The notes: a model not told the origin generated them from the sequence alone. A stretch of DNA of 64,000 nucleotides from an uncultured Bacteroidales bacterium (GCA_902800215.1 CADCDS010000008.1:1-64000), one strand, 5' to 3'. Counted from the stretch's first letter, positions 25,214 to 34,662 are shown. Translations and numbers: made by a program.

Positions 25214-26559
25214 CCTTTAATCAATAATCTAAATGCGTCTGTCACTTTCTTTACGCCTACCACTTCGATGCTGTATCGTTTTGCATCGATCTTTTGTTCC
25301 GCCGGAATCAATATCCGTTTGAATCCTAATTTCTGTGCTTCTGCAATCCGTTGCTCGATGCGGTTCACCGGTCGAATCTCTCCGGCCAAGCCCACTTCAC
25401 CGCACAGACAGGTTCCGGCATCGAGTGCGATATCCATGTTACTGCTCAGCACCGCGGCCAGCACCGCCAAATCGATCGCCGGATCCTGCACTTTCAAGCC
25501 ACCGGCTATATTAAGGAACACATCTTTCTGCAGTAACTTAAACCCTACCCGTTTCTCCAGCACGGCCAGTAACATGTTCAGGCGTCTGCCGTCAAAACCC
25601 GTCGATGAACGTTGCGGTGTTCCGTAAGCAGCACTTGAAACCAGTGCCTGTACTTCAATCAGAAACGGCCGCACACCCTCCACCGCCGCAGCGATGGCGA
25701 TTCCGCTCAGTCCTTCACGAGCGGTGCTTAACAACAACTCCGACGGATTCGTCACTTCCCTTAAACCGTTCTGCTGCATCTCGTAGATTCCGATCTCCGA
25801 CGTCGAACCGAAACGGTTCTTCTGCGCACGCAGGATGCGGTACATATATTGCTGGTCACCTTCAAACTGCAACACCGTGTCCACGATATGTTCCAGCACT
25901 TTCGGTCCGGCCAACGAACCCTCTTTATTGATATGACCAATAATGATGAACGGGATGTTACGGGTTTTGGCGAACTCCATGATCCGTGCGGCACATTCCC
26001 GCACTTGACTCAAACTACCGATAGTAGCCTCAATCGCTTCCGTACCAATGGTCTGAATCGAATCAATCACCACAATCTCCGGTTCTAACTCCTTCACTTG
26101 CTCTAAGATCCGCTCCAAGGAGGTCTCAGAGGATATATACAGGTTCTCAGCATTTCCGGCGATGCGTTCGGCACGTAACTTGATCTGCCGTGCACTCTCC
26201 TCACCGGACGCATAGAACGTCTTGCGTTCGCCTTGTTGCATCAGCACTTGCAGAGCAAGTGTAGATTTACCGATACCCGGTTCGCCACCTAACAATACTA
26301 AACTACCCGGCACGAGACCTCCACCTAACACGCGGTTGAACTCCCCGTTATGCATGTCAATCCGCATCTCCTCCGTTGCCTGAACGTCTTGTAAGCGCTG
26401 CGGTAAAGAGCCTTTCGCCATTCGCCTTTCGCCTTTTGCCTTTACCTCAACTTCCTCTTCATACGTCCCCCATTCGCCGCACACCGGACAACGACCTAAC
26501 AACTGTGGTGCTTTTGCTCCACAGGACGAACATACATATTGAATTGTTGTTTTTGCCAT
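25210..26559 (-). CDS. radA: DNA repair protein RadA (Sms)
   Basis: RadA is a RecA-like helicase that extends D-loops during recombination. It shows a C4 zinc finger CSSCGAKAPQLLGRCPVCGEW (about residues 10-30), Walker A GGEPGIGKST (about 90), the RadA-specific KNRFGSTSEIG motif (about 250) and a C-terminal Lon-like domain (from about 290). 449 residues from the ATG at 26559. The linker after the zinc finger (VKAKGERRMAKGSLPQ) is encoded by a CGCCTTTCGCC word repeat, so an intergenic-type repeat sits inside the gene. RNase Z ends 7 bp upstream. Confidence 0.96.
   Translation of the reverse strand: MAKTTIQYVCSSCGAKAPQLLGRCPVCGEWGTYEEEVEVKAKGERRMAKGSLPQRLQDVQATEEMRIDMHNGEFNRVLGGGLVPGSLVLLGGEPGIGKSTLALQVLMQQGERKTFYASGEESARQIKLRAERIAGNAENLYISSETSLERILEQVKELEPEIVVIDSIQTIGTEAIEATIGSLSQVRECAARIMEFAKTRNIPFIIIGHINKEGSLAGPKVLEHIVDTVLQFEGDQQYMYRILRAQKNRFGSTSEIGIYEMQQNGLREVTNPSELLLSTAREGLSGIAIAAAVEGVRPFLIEVQALVSSAAYGTPQRSSTGFDGRRLNMLLAVLEKRVGFKLLQKDVFLNIAGGLKVQDPAIDLAVLAAVLSSNMDIALDAGTCLCGEVGLAGEIRPVNRIEQRIAEAQKLGFKRILIPAEQKIDAKRYSIEVVGVKKVTDAFRLLIKG
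26411..26446. repeat. TTCGCC/TTTGCC word repeat inside radA
   Basis: CCTTTCGCCATTCGCC-type words, four units, in frame; encodes the linker KAKGERRMAKG. Confidence 0.85.
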
Positions 26560-26562
26560 TAA

Positions 26563-26593
26563 TTCTTCAATCTCCAATCTCAAATGTCAAATG
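26563..26593. repeat. CAATCTC word repeat at the RNase Z C terminus
   Basis: TTCAATCTCCAATCTCAAATGTCAAATG-like series; encodes the last residues LTFEIGD and reaches the radA start. Confidence 0.7.
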
Positions 26594-27382
26594 CTCTTCG
26601 GCAAGAACACAATTATCGAAGATAGGTTGTGCTTCTTGCAAGAAGAGGTTATGGTCCTCCACCCGTGCGCTATAATGTCCTAAGATTAACTTTCCCACAT
26701 GCGCCTTCTTGGCGATGGTAGCCGCCTCAGCCGCCGTGGAGTGTTTGACCTCTTTACTCCGTGCACCATGTTCGTTCAAGAACGTGGACTCATGATATAG
26801 CGCTTCCACCCCTTCGATGATCGGCACGATCTTCTCGCTGTACTGCGTGTCGGAACAATAGGCGTAGCGTTTGGTGGTCACATACTCAAACGAACCGTCT
26901 TCTTTCTTCTGCCGCTTGGTCTCTTTAAACAGGAAACCGCAAGTAGGTACCCCGTGTTTCAACGGAATGGTCTCCACACTCACCGTCCGGTCTTCAAAGA
27001 TCACCTCGTGTTTCCGCGGATTGATAGGATGGAAGATGATGTCATACTGCCGGTCATTGGCATGGTAGTCCAGCAGCGGTTGCAGTAACTTCTCCAGATC
27101 CGGTTGGGCGTATATATGCATCGGCTGCGTACGTTTCAACATACCCAGCGTCGTCAGCAAACCAATCAGACCGAAACAATGGTCCCCATGCAGATGCGAA
27201 ATGAAGATGTTATACAGACGACCGGTTTTGATGCCTAATTTCTGCATTGTCAGGATCACTCCCTCTCCGCAGTCCACCAAAAACCGCTTGTCGCCTATAT
27301 CCACCAACTGCGCCGAAGGCGACGTGGTCTTCGTCGGCTTCGCACTCCCGCATCCTAATATGGTTACCTTAGCCTCTGACAT
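26567..27382 (-). CDS. rnz: Ribonuclease Z
   Basis: Metallo-beta-lactamase-fold endonuclease that trims tRNA 3' trailers. The zinc motif FISHLHGDHCFGL (about 58-70), the GCGSAKP N-terminal loop and the later HST and GHYSAR motifs are visible. 271 residues is about 30 shorter than typical RNase Z; the reduction falls in the flexible-arm region. The C-terminal residues come from a CAATCTC word repeat. Several tRNA genes here lack encoded CCA, so RNase Z plus CCA-adding enzyme would be needed. It overlaps the DUF4954 gene by 14 bp. Confidence 0.93.
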   Translation of the reverse strand: MSEAKVTILGCGSAKPTKTTSPSAQLVDIGDKRFLVDCGEGVILTMQKLGIKTGRLYNIFISHLHGDHCFGLIGLLTTLGMLKRTQPMHIYAQPDLEKLLQPLLDYHANDRQYDIIFHPINPRKHEVIFEDRTVSVETIPLKHGVPTCGFLFKETKRQKKEDGSFEYVTTKRYAYCSDTQYSEKIVPIIEGVEALYHESTFLNEHGARSKEVKHSTAAEAATIAKKAHVGKLILGHYSARVEDHNLFLQEAQPIFDNCVLAEEHLTFEIGD

Positions 27383-29354
27383 GATTCAGTTTTTCGAGCA
27401 TCTGCTCTCCTAACTTCGATTTCTTCTCAATATGTTCGAGAACCGCTTTCACGAACGAGTTGGATTCAAAACTGCCACGTACTTCTTCGAAGTCCGCTTG
27501 TGCCTGGTTACGGTCACCGTCCACACCGAAGCCCGTCTGACTGTTCAGGTCAAACTCCTTGCGTGCATCGTCGTACACCATTCTATCCAGTTTCACCACC
27601 GCTTCCTGCCATTCCTGCACGGTCTTGCACAGCTGCTCCAGACTCACTTCCTCTAGGTTGCAACCCCACACCTGCTCCAGGTGCTGCAAGGCCCAGGTCC
27701 ACTCGTACGAGTAGTAATTGGCATGCATGGTCTCCATACGCGTCTGAATAGCCTCCAGACTCAGCGCACCGGCTTGGATATCGTCCAGCAGCCGTTTCAC
27801 TTCACCCTTCGGCGCGATCAGTCCGGCCATATCCACCCAGTCTCCGGCACCGGCAGCACTGTCCGGTCGCAGTGCCTTACGCACCTCGTCCATCGTGTGC
27901 CATTGGGCTTTCTCCAGACGGCTGATCAGACTGTTACCTAAGAACTTCTGAATACCGATGGTATATAACTCCCGACCGTGTTTCAATGAACTGTTCCGGA
28001 TCTTGCAGTTCCGGTAACCGTACACCTCCGTGTTCTCTCCGCTCAGTGTCTGCAGTTCATTCAGCACTTCGCGACCCGTCCACATTTTCTGCACCGTATA
28101 GGGACTTAACAGGTTGAAATTGATCTGGTCGATCTTATGCGGATCCTTTCGGTTGTCACGTTTCGGCCATTTCTGCGCATCACGGATCGTACCTACTGTA
28201 CGCAGGTTCGCACCCGGTACCAGGTAACTCTCCGAGTTATTCTCAATCAGGTACGAGAACGGCAGATCCGACGTGTCCGCATGGTGGGTATGACGCCCCA
28301 TCACGAGACTGAACGCACCTACCTTGCTCGGCCATAACAGGTAACTGTCACTGGTGGTCTTCGCACCGCGTTCAGCGATACCCTGATGAATCGGACCGAG
28401 TTTGTACATATGGTTACTCTGGTTACTACCCGATCCTGCGTTGAGGAACGAGAACATACCGGCGATCAGCAACGTACTCTTATGGTGCGTCACGGTATAA
28501 GGACCGGCGAAGATCGCACAGGCCTCTCCGTGCATACCCTGGCAGTTCGAGAAGAACAGACTCTCCCCGGCTGAATAGTGCTTGTCGAAGATACACCCTT
28601 GACCCACAAAGCACTTGTCCACCAAGGTACTGTCCCCGATCTCCACGCCCGAAGCAATAATGAAATCCGTGCACTTGACACCACTCGTCAGACGCACCGG
28701 TGCCGCTTCGTTGGAGTTGATCGTGCCGTTCTTCAAACGACTCACACCGCATAACTCGGCATAATCGCCTATCCACACGTTTTTGATCGAACCGCAGTTG
28801 AGGATACGTACGTGGTCACCGATGTAGCCATGATCGGAAGCATGTGCCTCTGCATACGCGTCAATGAGGTCTTCCAACTGCTTAATCATCTGAGGACGGT
28901 GACGGTACAACGTCAGGATATACGCCAGACTGGCACTCAACTCATTGAAGATAGGGATCTCACGACCACCGCCTTCGTTCATCACCGGTACACGCACTCC
29001 GTTACCGAACGTCGTCTTGCCGTCCACTAAGATGGCATTGACGTTCTCGATGCAGGTATGCGCGCCGATGTGGTAGTTCGCAATATAGTTATGGATATTA
29101 TACAGATGCGCCTGATCACCCACCTCGCAGTTATGCAAGGTCGCGTTGTAGATACCCGTATGGATCGTCAGACCACCCGGTAAGGTGATCTCCTCTCCAA
29201 ACACGCCTAATTGGTTATGACCGGAGAAGACGGTGTTACGGACAAACTGCGCATCAAACGCCTCTGCCACTTTCACCTCTTTCCAGTCCTGCGCTCTACA
29301 ACCCTGTGCCTCCAGTTGCGCTATCTCTTGTGCTGTTAATGAACGGTAGTTCAT
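27369..29354 (-). CDS. DUF4954 family protein (left-handed beta-helix)
   Basis: A 661-residue cytoplasmic protein of the Bacteroidales DUF4954 family. The N-terminal two thirds have hexapeptide-like repeats (for example IGDYAELCGVSRLKNGTINSNE, IGDSTLVDKCFVGQGCIFDKH) that should fold into a left-handed parallel beta-helix as in sugar-nucleotide acyl- or uridylyltransferases. The last 200 residues are helical. No enzymatic activity is established. ATG at 29354 is preferred over the TTG just before it. Placed between dnaN (24 bp upstream) and rnz. Confidence 0.9.
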   Translation of the reverse strand: MNYRSLTAQEIAQLEAQGCRAQDWKEVKVAEAFDAQFVRNTVFSGHNQLGVFGEEITLPGGLTIHTGIYNATLHNCEVGDQAHLYNIHNYIANYHIGAHTCIENVNAILVDGKTTFGNGVRVPVMNEGGGREIPIFNELSASLAYILTLYRHRPQMIKQLEDLIDAYAEAHASDHGYIGDHVRILNCGSIKNVWIGDYAELCGVSRLKNGTINSNEAAPVRLTSGVKCTDFIIASGVEIGDSTLVDKCFVGQGCIFDKHYSAGESLFFSNCQGMHGEACAIFAGPYTVTHHKSTLLIAGMFSFLNAGSGSNQSNHMYKLGPIHQGIAERGAKTTSDSYLLWPSKVGAFSLVMGRHTHHADTSDLPFSYLIENNSESYLVPGANLRTVGTIRDAQKWPKRDNRKDPHKIDQINFNLLSPYTVQKMWTGREVLNELQTLSGENTEVYGYRNCKIRNSSLKHGRELYTIGIQKFLGNSLISRLEKAQWHTMDEVRKALRPDSAAGAGDWVDMAGLIAPKGEVKRLLDDIQAGALSLEAIQTRMETMHANYYSYEWTWALQHLEQVWGCNLEEVSLEQLCKTVQEWQEAVVKLDRMVYDDARKEFDLNSQTGFGVDGDRNQAQADFEEVRGSFESNSFVKAVLEHIEKKSKLGEQMLEKLNHVRG

Positions 29355-29355
29355 C

Positions 29356-29384
29356 AATTCTTAATTTTTAATTTTTAATTAATC
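29356..29384. repeat. TTAATTTT word repeat
   Basis: AATTCTTAATTTTTAATTTTTAATT words fill the spacer between dnaN and the DUF4954 gene. Confidence 0.6.
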
Positions 29385-30503
29385 ATTCAACAGCATCGGC
29401 ATCAACAACATCAGCACATCCTCGTTCTCTGCATTCTCAGCCGGCAGGATCAGACCTGCACGTGCCGGATCAGCGAGTTTGAGTTGTACGTCTGCACTCT
29501 CGATAGACGAAAGCAGGTCGATCAGGAACGGAGCCTTGAAACCGATAGCCATCGGCATACCGTTGTAACTGCAACCAATCGTCTCTTCTGCACTCGTCGA
29601 GAAATCGATATCCTGTGCACTTATCTTGATCTGGTTCTCACTCAAAGCCAGACGCAACTGAGCCGTACCGTTGTTAGCGAACACCGCTACACGCTTGCAG
29701 GCGTTGATGATCGTTTGACGGTCGATCGTAACTACGTTCTGGTTGCCCTGCGGAATAACAGCATTGTAATTCGGGAAACGGCCTTCGATCTGACGACAAA
29801 CCAGAATCGTGCTGCCGAACTCAAAACGAGCGTTCTTCGCTCCGAAAATCACTTTCACTTCCGCTTCCTCTTTCGCCAACAGGTTCTTCAACAGACCTGC
29901 CGGTTTCTTCGGTAAGATGAAGTTAGCGGTTACGCCGGACTGAACACCGCTGTTCATGTAACGAACCAGACGGTGTGCGTCGGTAGCCACCATCGTCACT
30001 TTGTCCGCCGTGATATCGAAATAGATACCGTTCATCACCGGACGCAGGTCATCGTCTGCCGTGCAGAAGATCGTCTTCTCGATCGCTGCCTGCAGCACGT
30101 TCGCCGGCAACAGGATCTGCTGTGCCTCAGCCTCAACTGCCGGCATCTCCGGATACTCGTTACCGTTTACACCTACAAACGAATAGGTACCGTTCTGGCT
30201 GACCATGTTCACGGCGAAGTTGTTCTCGTCGATGGTGAACACCAGCGGCTGCTCACTGAACTCCTTAAGGGTCTCCAACAGCAACTTGGCTGCCGATGCC
30301 ACTTTACCGGCACCTTCAGCACCCTCTACCTCCACACTCGTACGGATGGTGGTCTCACCGTCCGAAGCGGTTAAACGCAACTCATTACCCTGCAGGTCAA
30401 AGAGCACGTCATCCAGAATCGGAAGCGCATTTTTGTTGTTAATCACACGGCTTACAGCCTGTAACTGCGAAAAGAGTTTTGAACTCGAAACATTGAATTT
30501 CAT
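29379..30503 (-). CDS. dnaN: DNA polymerase III sliding clamp beta
   Basis: DnaN encircles DNA as a dimer and tethers polymerase III and many repair proteins. 374 residues with three equivalent domains; the opening MKFNVSSSKLFSQLQAVSRVI, the middle LKNLLAKEEAEVKVIFGAKNARF and the C-terminal ALLLMPMLL-like end (DVLMLLMPMLLND) with the hydrophobic clamp-loader/client pocket are conserved. It is the first gene of the long minus-strand block that runs into rnz, radA, uppS and bamA, with a strong promoter at 30562-30593. dnaA is not in the window. Confidence 0.97.
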   Translation of the reverse strand: MKFNVSSSKLFSQLQAVSRVINNKNALPILDDVLFDLQGNELRLTASDGETTIRTSVEVEGAEGAGKVASAAKLLLETLKEFSEQPLVFTIDENNFAVNMVSQNGTYSFVGVNGNEYPEMPAVEAEAQQILLPANVLQAAIEKTIFCTADDDLRPVMNGIYFDITADKVTMVATDAHRLVRYMNSGVQSGVTANFILPKKPAGLLKNLLAKEEAEVKVIFGAKNARFEFGSTILVCRQIEGRFPNYNAVIPQGNQNVVTIDRQTIINACKRVAVFANNGTAQLRLALSENQIKISAQDIDFSTSAEETIGCSYNGMPMAIGFKAPFLIDLLSSIESADVQLKLADPARAGLILPAENAENEDVLMLLMPMLLND

Positions 30504-30561
30504 ATACGTATATTTTTTAATAATTTATTTCCGTCTCTTTAAATGTAAACATTTAAGCGTG

Positions 30562-30593
30562 CAAAGATACTACTTTTTTTTGAATTATGCAAA
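30562..30593 (-). promoter_or_regulatory. Promoter of dnaN
   Basis: Minus strand: TTTG at 30590-30593, 20-nt spacer, TATCTTTG at 30562-30569. Confidence 0.85.
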
Positions 30594-30632
30594 TTTTATG
30601 CCATTTTTTTTATAAAAATGAATAAATTGCAT

Positions 30633-30655
30633 AAAAAAAAGCGACCGAAGTCGCT
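30633..30655 (-). terminator. Terminator after the BASS transporter
   Basis: AGCGAC-TTCG-GTCGCT hairpin with an ultrastable tetraloop and eight T, starting 2 nt after the stop codon. Confidence 0.92.
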
Positions 30656-30656
30656 C

Positions 30657-31517
30657 TTAGGATTTTATTTTCGTTATTCCAACATACGCCAGCAGGATGA
30701 GGTTCATCATCAGGGCGTAGATGATCGCCGGGATAGCTATGATCTCGTTGTTAAAGATCAGGGGACTGCAAGCGATGGTGATGGCTTGTGCGGCATTCTG
30801 CATACCGATCTCGATGACGAGTGTACGCCGCTCTTTGGTGGTCAGTTTGAGCAGCCATGCAAGCAGTGCGCCGCTACCGGTGGTAGCCAGGATGAGGGCG
30901 GTCATGCTCAGACCGAGCGATGCAAACTCAGCGATGATGGTTTGCTTATGCTGAATGAAGAAGATCGTCACCAGCAGCACCAATGCCGGCATAGCGATGC
31001 GTTTGAGCACATTATGGATCTTCGCTGCCGCTTGTTCTTTAAAGATATTGACGATGAATCCGATAGCAATCGGCACCACCATCAGCACCAGGTTCTGCAT
31101 CAGCAGTTTGCCTATTGGCAAGTGGATGCTGACATCAGAAAACTGCACACTCTTCATCACCCACGCCATGATCAGCGGTAAGGTAAAGAGCGTGATGATA
31201 CTGCTGCAGGCAGTGAGCGTCACCGATAGCGCCACATCCCCCTTCGCCAGCATCGAGAACACGTTGCTGGAACTACCACCGGGACTGCAGGCAACAAGCA
31301 TGATACCGATGATGAATAAAGGCGAAAGGTTATTGGCGAAGGGCAAATGGATAATTGCCCAGGCAATTAAAGGCAATAAGATGATCTGACCCACCAATCC
31401 CACAATAACCGGTTTCGGCCGTTGTGCAATCAGTTTAAAATCCTTCGGCTTGAGGGTTAAACCCAAGTCGAACATCAGCAATGTCAATATCGGTAATACA
31501 ATAAAGATAGAATTCAT
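30657..31517 (-). CDS. BASS (bile acid:Na+ symporter) family transporter
   Basis: A 286-residue inner-membrane protein with about nine or ten helices. The block VACSPGGSSSNVFSMLAKGD (about 84-103) is the crossover-motif region of the BASS/ASBT fold; GMQNAAQAITIACSPL is the second half. Members take up bile acids, pyruvate, pantoate or related organic acids with sodium. The longer frame (to 31604) is rejected because the promoter lies inside it; the ATG at 31517 follows the expected transcription start by about 20 nt. Monocistronic, with its own terminator. Confidence 0.92.
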   Translation of the reverse strand: MNSIFIVLPILTLLMFDLGLTLKPKDFKLIAQRPKPVIVGLVGQIILLPLIAWAIIHLPFANNLSPLFIIGIMLVACSPGGSSSNVFSMLAKGDVALSVTLTACSSIITLFTLPLIMAWVMKSVQFSDVSIHLPIGKLLMQNLVLMVVPIAIGFIVNIFKEQAAAKIHNVLKRIAMPALVLLVTIFFIQHKQTIIAEFASLGLSMTALILATTGSGALLAWLLKLTTKERRTLVIEIGMQNAAQAITIACSPLIFNNEIIAIPAIIYALMMNLILLAYVGITKIKS

Positions 31518-31541
31518 TGGCACACTCTCCCAAATTCGCTG

Positions 31542-31573
31542 CAAAATTACTGCTTTTTTTGCATATATACAAG
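31542..31573 (-). promoter_or_regulatory. Promoter of the BASS transporter
   Basis: Minus strand: CTTG at 31570-31573, 20-nt spacer beginning TATATATGC, TAATTTTG at 31542-31549. Confidence 0.8.
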
Positions 31574-31581
31574 AGAAACAC

Positions 31582-31610
31582 AAAAAAAGTGCCCCGAAGG
31601 ACACTTTTTT
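31582..31610 (-). terminator. Terminator after the DUF4874/DUF4832 gene
   Basis: Stem AAAAAAGTGTCC / GGGCACTTTTTT with a TTCG tetraloop; about 40 nt downstream of the stop codon, separated from it by a word repeat. Confidence 0.88.
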
Positions 31611-31615
31611 CTACT

Positions 31616-31653
31616 TTCGCCATTCGACCATTAGCCGTTAGCCATTCGCCGTT
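31616..31653. repeat. GCCATTCG/GCCGTTAG word repeat
   Basis: TTCGCCATTCGACCATTAGCC-type words, five units, reaching the stop codon of the DUF4874/DUF4832 gene. Confidence 0.8.
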
Positions 31654-34633
31654 ATTTTACCTCCTGTCCGGTGACGGTATAAACTTTTCCGTCGCGGAGG
31701 ATGAAGATCTGACCGTCACGGATGACCTTCTGAACGCTGATTGCTGACGGCTGAATGCTCTCTATTCCCGTCGGCACGTCTGCGAACAAAGTGATGGATT
31801 TCATCTTCGGCTGTCCCCATGCAGTCGCATTCTGGATACGCAAGGTATAGGTGCCTGCAGGAACAGCACTCAGATCCCATTTTGTGCTTTGTGTATAGCT
31901 CTGGTCGCCGGATCCCCAGTGGTCATCTGTAGTAGTGTATGATGCCACTTCGGTCGTGCCGTCCATCAGTTTCAACGAGAAGGTATGACCGTTCTCGCAA
32001 TAACTTACCTCCGATACATCATACGCCTTCGGGTGCTTGAGATAGACGGTCCATTCTGCCCAGCGGTCGGTATTCGTTGCATCGGTCGGACCAAAATCAA
32101 AGTAGTCGGTGTTATACCAGGTCATATCATCGCTGTATGCCGTCACGTTGGACTTATCGAGCGTAGCCGGCAGTTGGATGGCACCTTCCTGCGGTTGAGG
32201 ATCGGGATCCGGATCCACCTGACCGCCTTGCGACGAACCGGGACGAACCACTTTGATAGCCGTCAGACCGGAACCGCTGCCTACGGCACGCTCGATGTTC
32301 AAGGAAGCACTGGAGACGCCTTCGCCTATCACAGCATACGTAACAGCATAATTGCTCTTGTCTGCACCACCCGCCATACTGCTTGCTACGTCACCGGAAT
32401 GTGTTCCTGCCGTAGAGGCTTTGAACGTGTTGTAGGCACAGATATAGATGGTATCGCCGGTCTTGAAGCCGCCTGCTTCTGCTATCGGTTCGATGGTGAA
32501 ATACAGCGCGTTGGCACCGAACTTAATACCCTTGTTGTTGGTCGCTTTCAGATCGTCCGGCACGGCCGAAGTATAAGCGGCACTCTCCACGGTGAAGTTC
32601 TTGGTAGCATCCGTCTTATGGCAGGTCAGCGTACCGGCATTGGTTGTCAGAACGGTGCCTTCCGTAGGTACGGTCGTAGTGTTGTTCTGCCAATGGAAGA
32701 TAACGGAACTGCCGGTAGTCGGTTGAGGATCGGGATCGGGATCCGGATCCGGGTCCGGGTCTGGGTCAGGATCAGCCGGCACTTCTGCAAACAAGGTGAT
32801 GGATTTCATCTTAGGTTGTCCCCAAGCAGTCGCATTCTGAATGCGCAAGGTATAAGTACCTACCGGAACAGCACTCAGATCCCATTTGGTGCTTTGTGTG
32901 TAACTCTGGTCGCCGGCTCCCCAATGGTCATCCGTCGTGGTGTAAGATGCCACTTCGGTCGTGCCGTTCATCAGCTTCAAGGAGAAGGTATGACCATTCG
33001 TGCAGTAACTAACCTCCGATACATCATACGCTTTCGGATATTTGAGATAGACGGTCCACTCTGCCCAGCGATCGGTATTAGTTGCATCGGTCGGACCGAA
33101 ATCGAAGTAATCGGTGTTATACCAGGTCATGTCGCTGCTATAGGTCGTTACATTGGCCTTGTTGAGCGTTGCAGGCAATTGGACAGCTCCCTCTTGCGGT
33201 TGAGGATCGGGATCCGGGTCTGGATCAGGATCCGGATCAGGGGTAACGGCATTGCCGGAAACGGTGACCGAAGCATTCAGTTTGTTCATACCCGTGGACG
33301 AATCCCACAGGTTGCCTTGGTTCGCAAAACGGATGGCATACTTCGGATTCGAAGCCAGCGAAGCGTATTTATCGGGCATATGCAGGTAGAGTTGGTAAGT
33401 GCCTGCCGGTATATTGGTCGGCACGGTTAACTGCTCATTGATCGTCGTCACCGCATCGTTCGGCAACCACCGACGGGGATCGGAGTTGAGTTTCAGCGAA
33501 TAGACGTTATTGCCGTTCTTAAGCACGATATACGCATGGCGCTCGTTATACAAAGGCGCATAACCCGTGTTGCGAATCTGCATGTTCACGGATAACTTAC
33601 CACCCGGTGCGACTTGGTCACTATAGGTACCGCTCACCAGTTGGTAACGGTAACCCATCTTACGGTCCAGGTTATCATAGATACCGCTGCTGCGCCATTT
33701 ATCGGTCACCGCTTCTGCGTACGTCGAACCGCAGAATGACCAGTGATAGGTACTCATCTCGCTCTCCGCCTGAGTATAGACGCTGTTGGCTTTCGAATTA
33801 CTCTCCACGTTGGTCTCGCCGCCGTTGGGCACATAAAGTGTCTCGTCAGCAATATACTGTCTTACGGCAGGATCATCGCTTTTATTGGTGCTGGCATACG
33901 TGCCGTCATTACCGTAGGAATTGAGGAACGCATCATTATGATGGCCGATGCGGGCACGGGTAGCCGTGGTGAATGCCTGCGAAGACGTAAGTGCGGTTTC
34001 GTCACCCAGATACTCGGTCTTGATCATCGGATAACGGACTAAGAGGAAACGGTCCGACGGACAGGCATCGATCATCGCTTCCAGTATCTGACGACGGTTG
34101 GCCGTCAAGTTCTGGGTCTCGTTGCCGTGATGCGAGGAATAATACCACTCACCCCATTGGCCGACAAAACCCGTTTGTAACACATAGATCACATCGGCAT
34201 TGGCTGCCAGGTACGGTTTCAATTGTTCGATATGCCGTTTGGTCCATGCGACGGTAGCATCGTTGTTGCTGTTCCAGTCATAGGCAAAACGCAAAACGCA
34301 TTTAAATCCCTTGTTACGCAGGATCTGCATGTCTTCGTTAAAACCCTGCAGGATCTGCGAGGAGAGGTCCTGGGAACGATAGTTGCCTAAGTAGTAAATA
34401 GCGACCACCAGCGTCTGGTTAGCACGGTCACTGGAAGTAAAATACCAGCTGGCCTCCGGCTGAATAACATGATTGCTGGAGTTCGACAGCATCGTTTCTC
34501 CACCCAACTCTTCCGTAAAACCACGTTCCGGATTCGGGAAAATAGTGGTGTTGTCTGCCGTGTAGGTCACATTCGTGGCATAGGCAGTCATCAAGCCCAT
34601 TGTGAGCATCAAAACAGAGAAAAGTTTCTTCAT
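31652..34633 (-). CDS. Secreted DUF4874/DUF4832 protein with duplicated beta-sandwich modules
   Basis: A 993-residue exported protein. After a signal peptide (to about 19) come DUF4874 and DUF4832 (about 30-450; PNPERGFTEE, FAYDWNSN, QTGFVGQWGEWYYSSHHG), a TIM-barrel pair resembling glycoside hydrolases. Three modules follow, joined by (Asp-Pro)n linkers: a beta-sandwich (about 480-620), an unrelated sandwich (about 640-800) and a near-identical second copy of the first (about 812-950). The modules look like carbohydrate-binding domains. The C terminus (GQIFILRDGKVYTVTGQEVK) resembles type IX secretion sorting tails, so surface export is likely but not certain. Residues just before it (SIQPSAISVQ) come from a GCTGATTGCTGACGGCTGA word repeat. 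Monocistronic, own promoter and terminator. Substrate unknown. Confidence 0.85.
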   Translation of the reverse strand: MKKLFSVLMLTMGLMTAYATNVTYTADNTTIFPNPERGFTEELGGETMLSNSSNHVIQPEASWYFTSSDRANQTLVVAIYYLGNYRSQDLSSQILQGFNEDMQILRNKGFKCVLRFAYDWNSNNDATVAWTKRHIEQLKPYLAANADVIYVLQTGFVGQWGEWYYSSHHGNETQNLTANRRQILEAMIDACPSDRFLLVRYPMIKTEYLGDETALTSSQAFTTATRARIGHHNDAFLNSYGNDGTYASTNKSDDPAVRQYIADETLYVPNGGETNVESNSKANSVYTQAESEMSTYHWSFCGSTYAEAVTDKWRSSGIYDNLDRKMGYRYQLVSGTYSDQVAPGGKLSVNMQIRNTGYAPLYNERHAYIVLKNGNNVYSLKLNSDPRRWLPNDAVTTINEQLTVPTNIPAGTYQLYLHMPDKYASLASNPKYAIRFANQGNLWDSSTGMNKLNASVTVSGNAVTPDPDPDPDPDPDPQPQEGAVQLPATLNKANVTTYSSDMTWYNTDYFDFGPTDATNTDRWAEWTVYLKYPKAYDVSEVSYCTNGHTFSLKLMNGTTEVASYTTTDDHWGAGDQSYTQSTKWDLSAVPVGTYTLRIQNATAWGQPKMKSITLFAEVPADPDPDPDPDPDPDPDPQPTTGSSVIFHWQNNTTTVPTEGTVLTTNAGTLTCHKTDATKNFTVESAAYTSAVPDDLKATNNKGIKFGANALYFTIEPIAEAGGFKTGDTIYICAYNTFKASTAGTHSGDVASSMAGGADKSNYAVTYAVIGEGVSSASLNIERAVGSGSGLTAIKVVRPGSSQGGQVDPDPDPQPQEGAIQLPATLDKSNVTAYSDDMTWYNTDYFDFGPTDATNTDRWAEWTVYLKHPKAYDVSEVSYCENGHTFSLKLMDGTTEVASYTTTDDHWGSGDQSYTQSTKWDLSAVPAGTYTLRIQNATAWGQPKMKSITLFADVPTGIESIQPSAISVQKVIRDGQIFILRDGKVYTVTGQEVK
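31731..31760. repeat. GCTGA word repeat inside the DUF4832 gene
   Basis: CGCTGATTGCTGACGGCTGA-type words in frame, encoding SIQPSAISVQ just before the C-terminal tail. Confidence 0.75.
31772..32210. repeat. Direct repeat, beta-sandwich module copy A
   Basis: About 440 bp, closely similar to 32777-33215; encodes the C-terminal copy of the duplicated module (WYNTDYFDFGPTDATNTDRW in both). Confidence 0.9.
32777..33215. repeat. Direct repeat, beta-sandwich module copy B
   Basis: Second copy of the module, offset 1005 bp from the first. Differences are mostly synonymous, which indicates a recent duplication or gene conversion. Confidence 0.9.
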
Positions 34634-34662
34634 GATCGTTTCGTGTTTAAGTTAAACCGCTG

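Noticed and set aside
31985-33430. 481-codon open frame on the plus strand
   Set aside because: Fully antisense to the DUF4874/DUF4832 gene; His/Arg/Ile-rich shadow without signal peptide or known motifs, created by the biased codons of the real gene.
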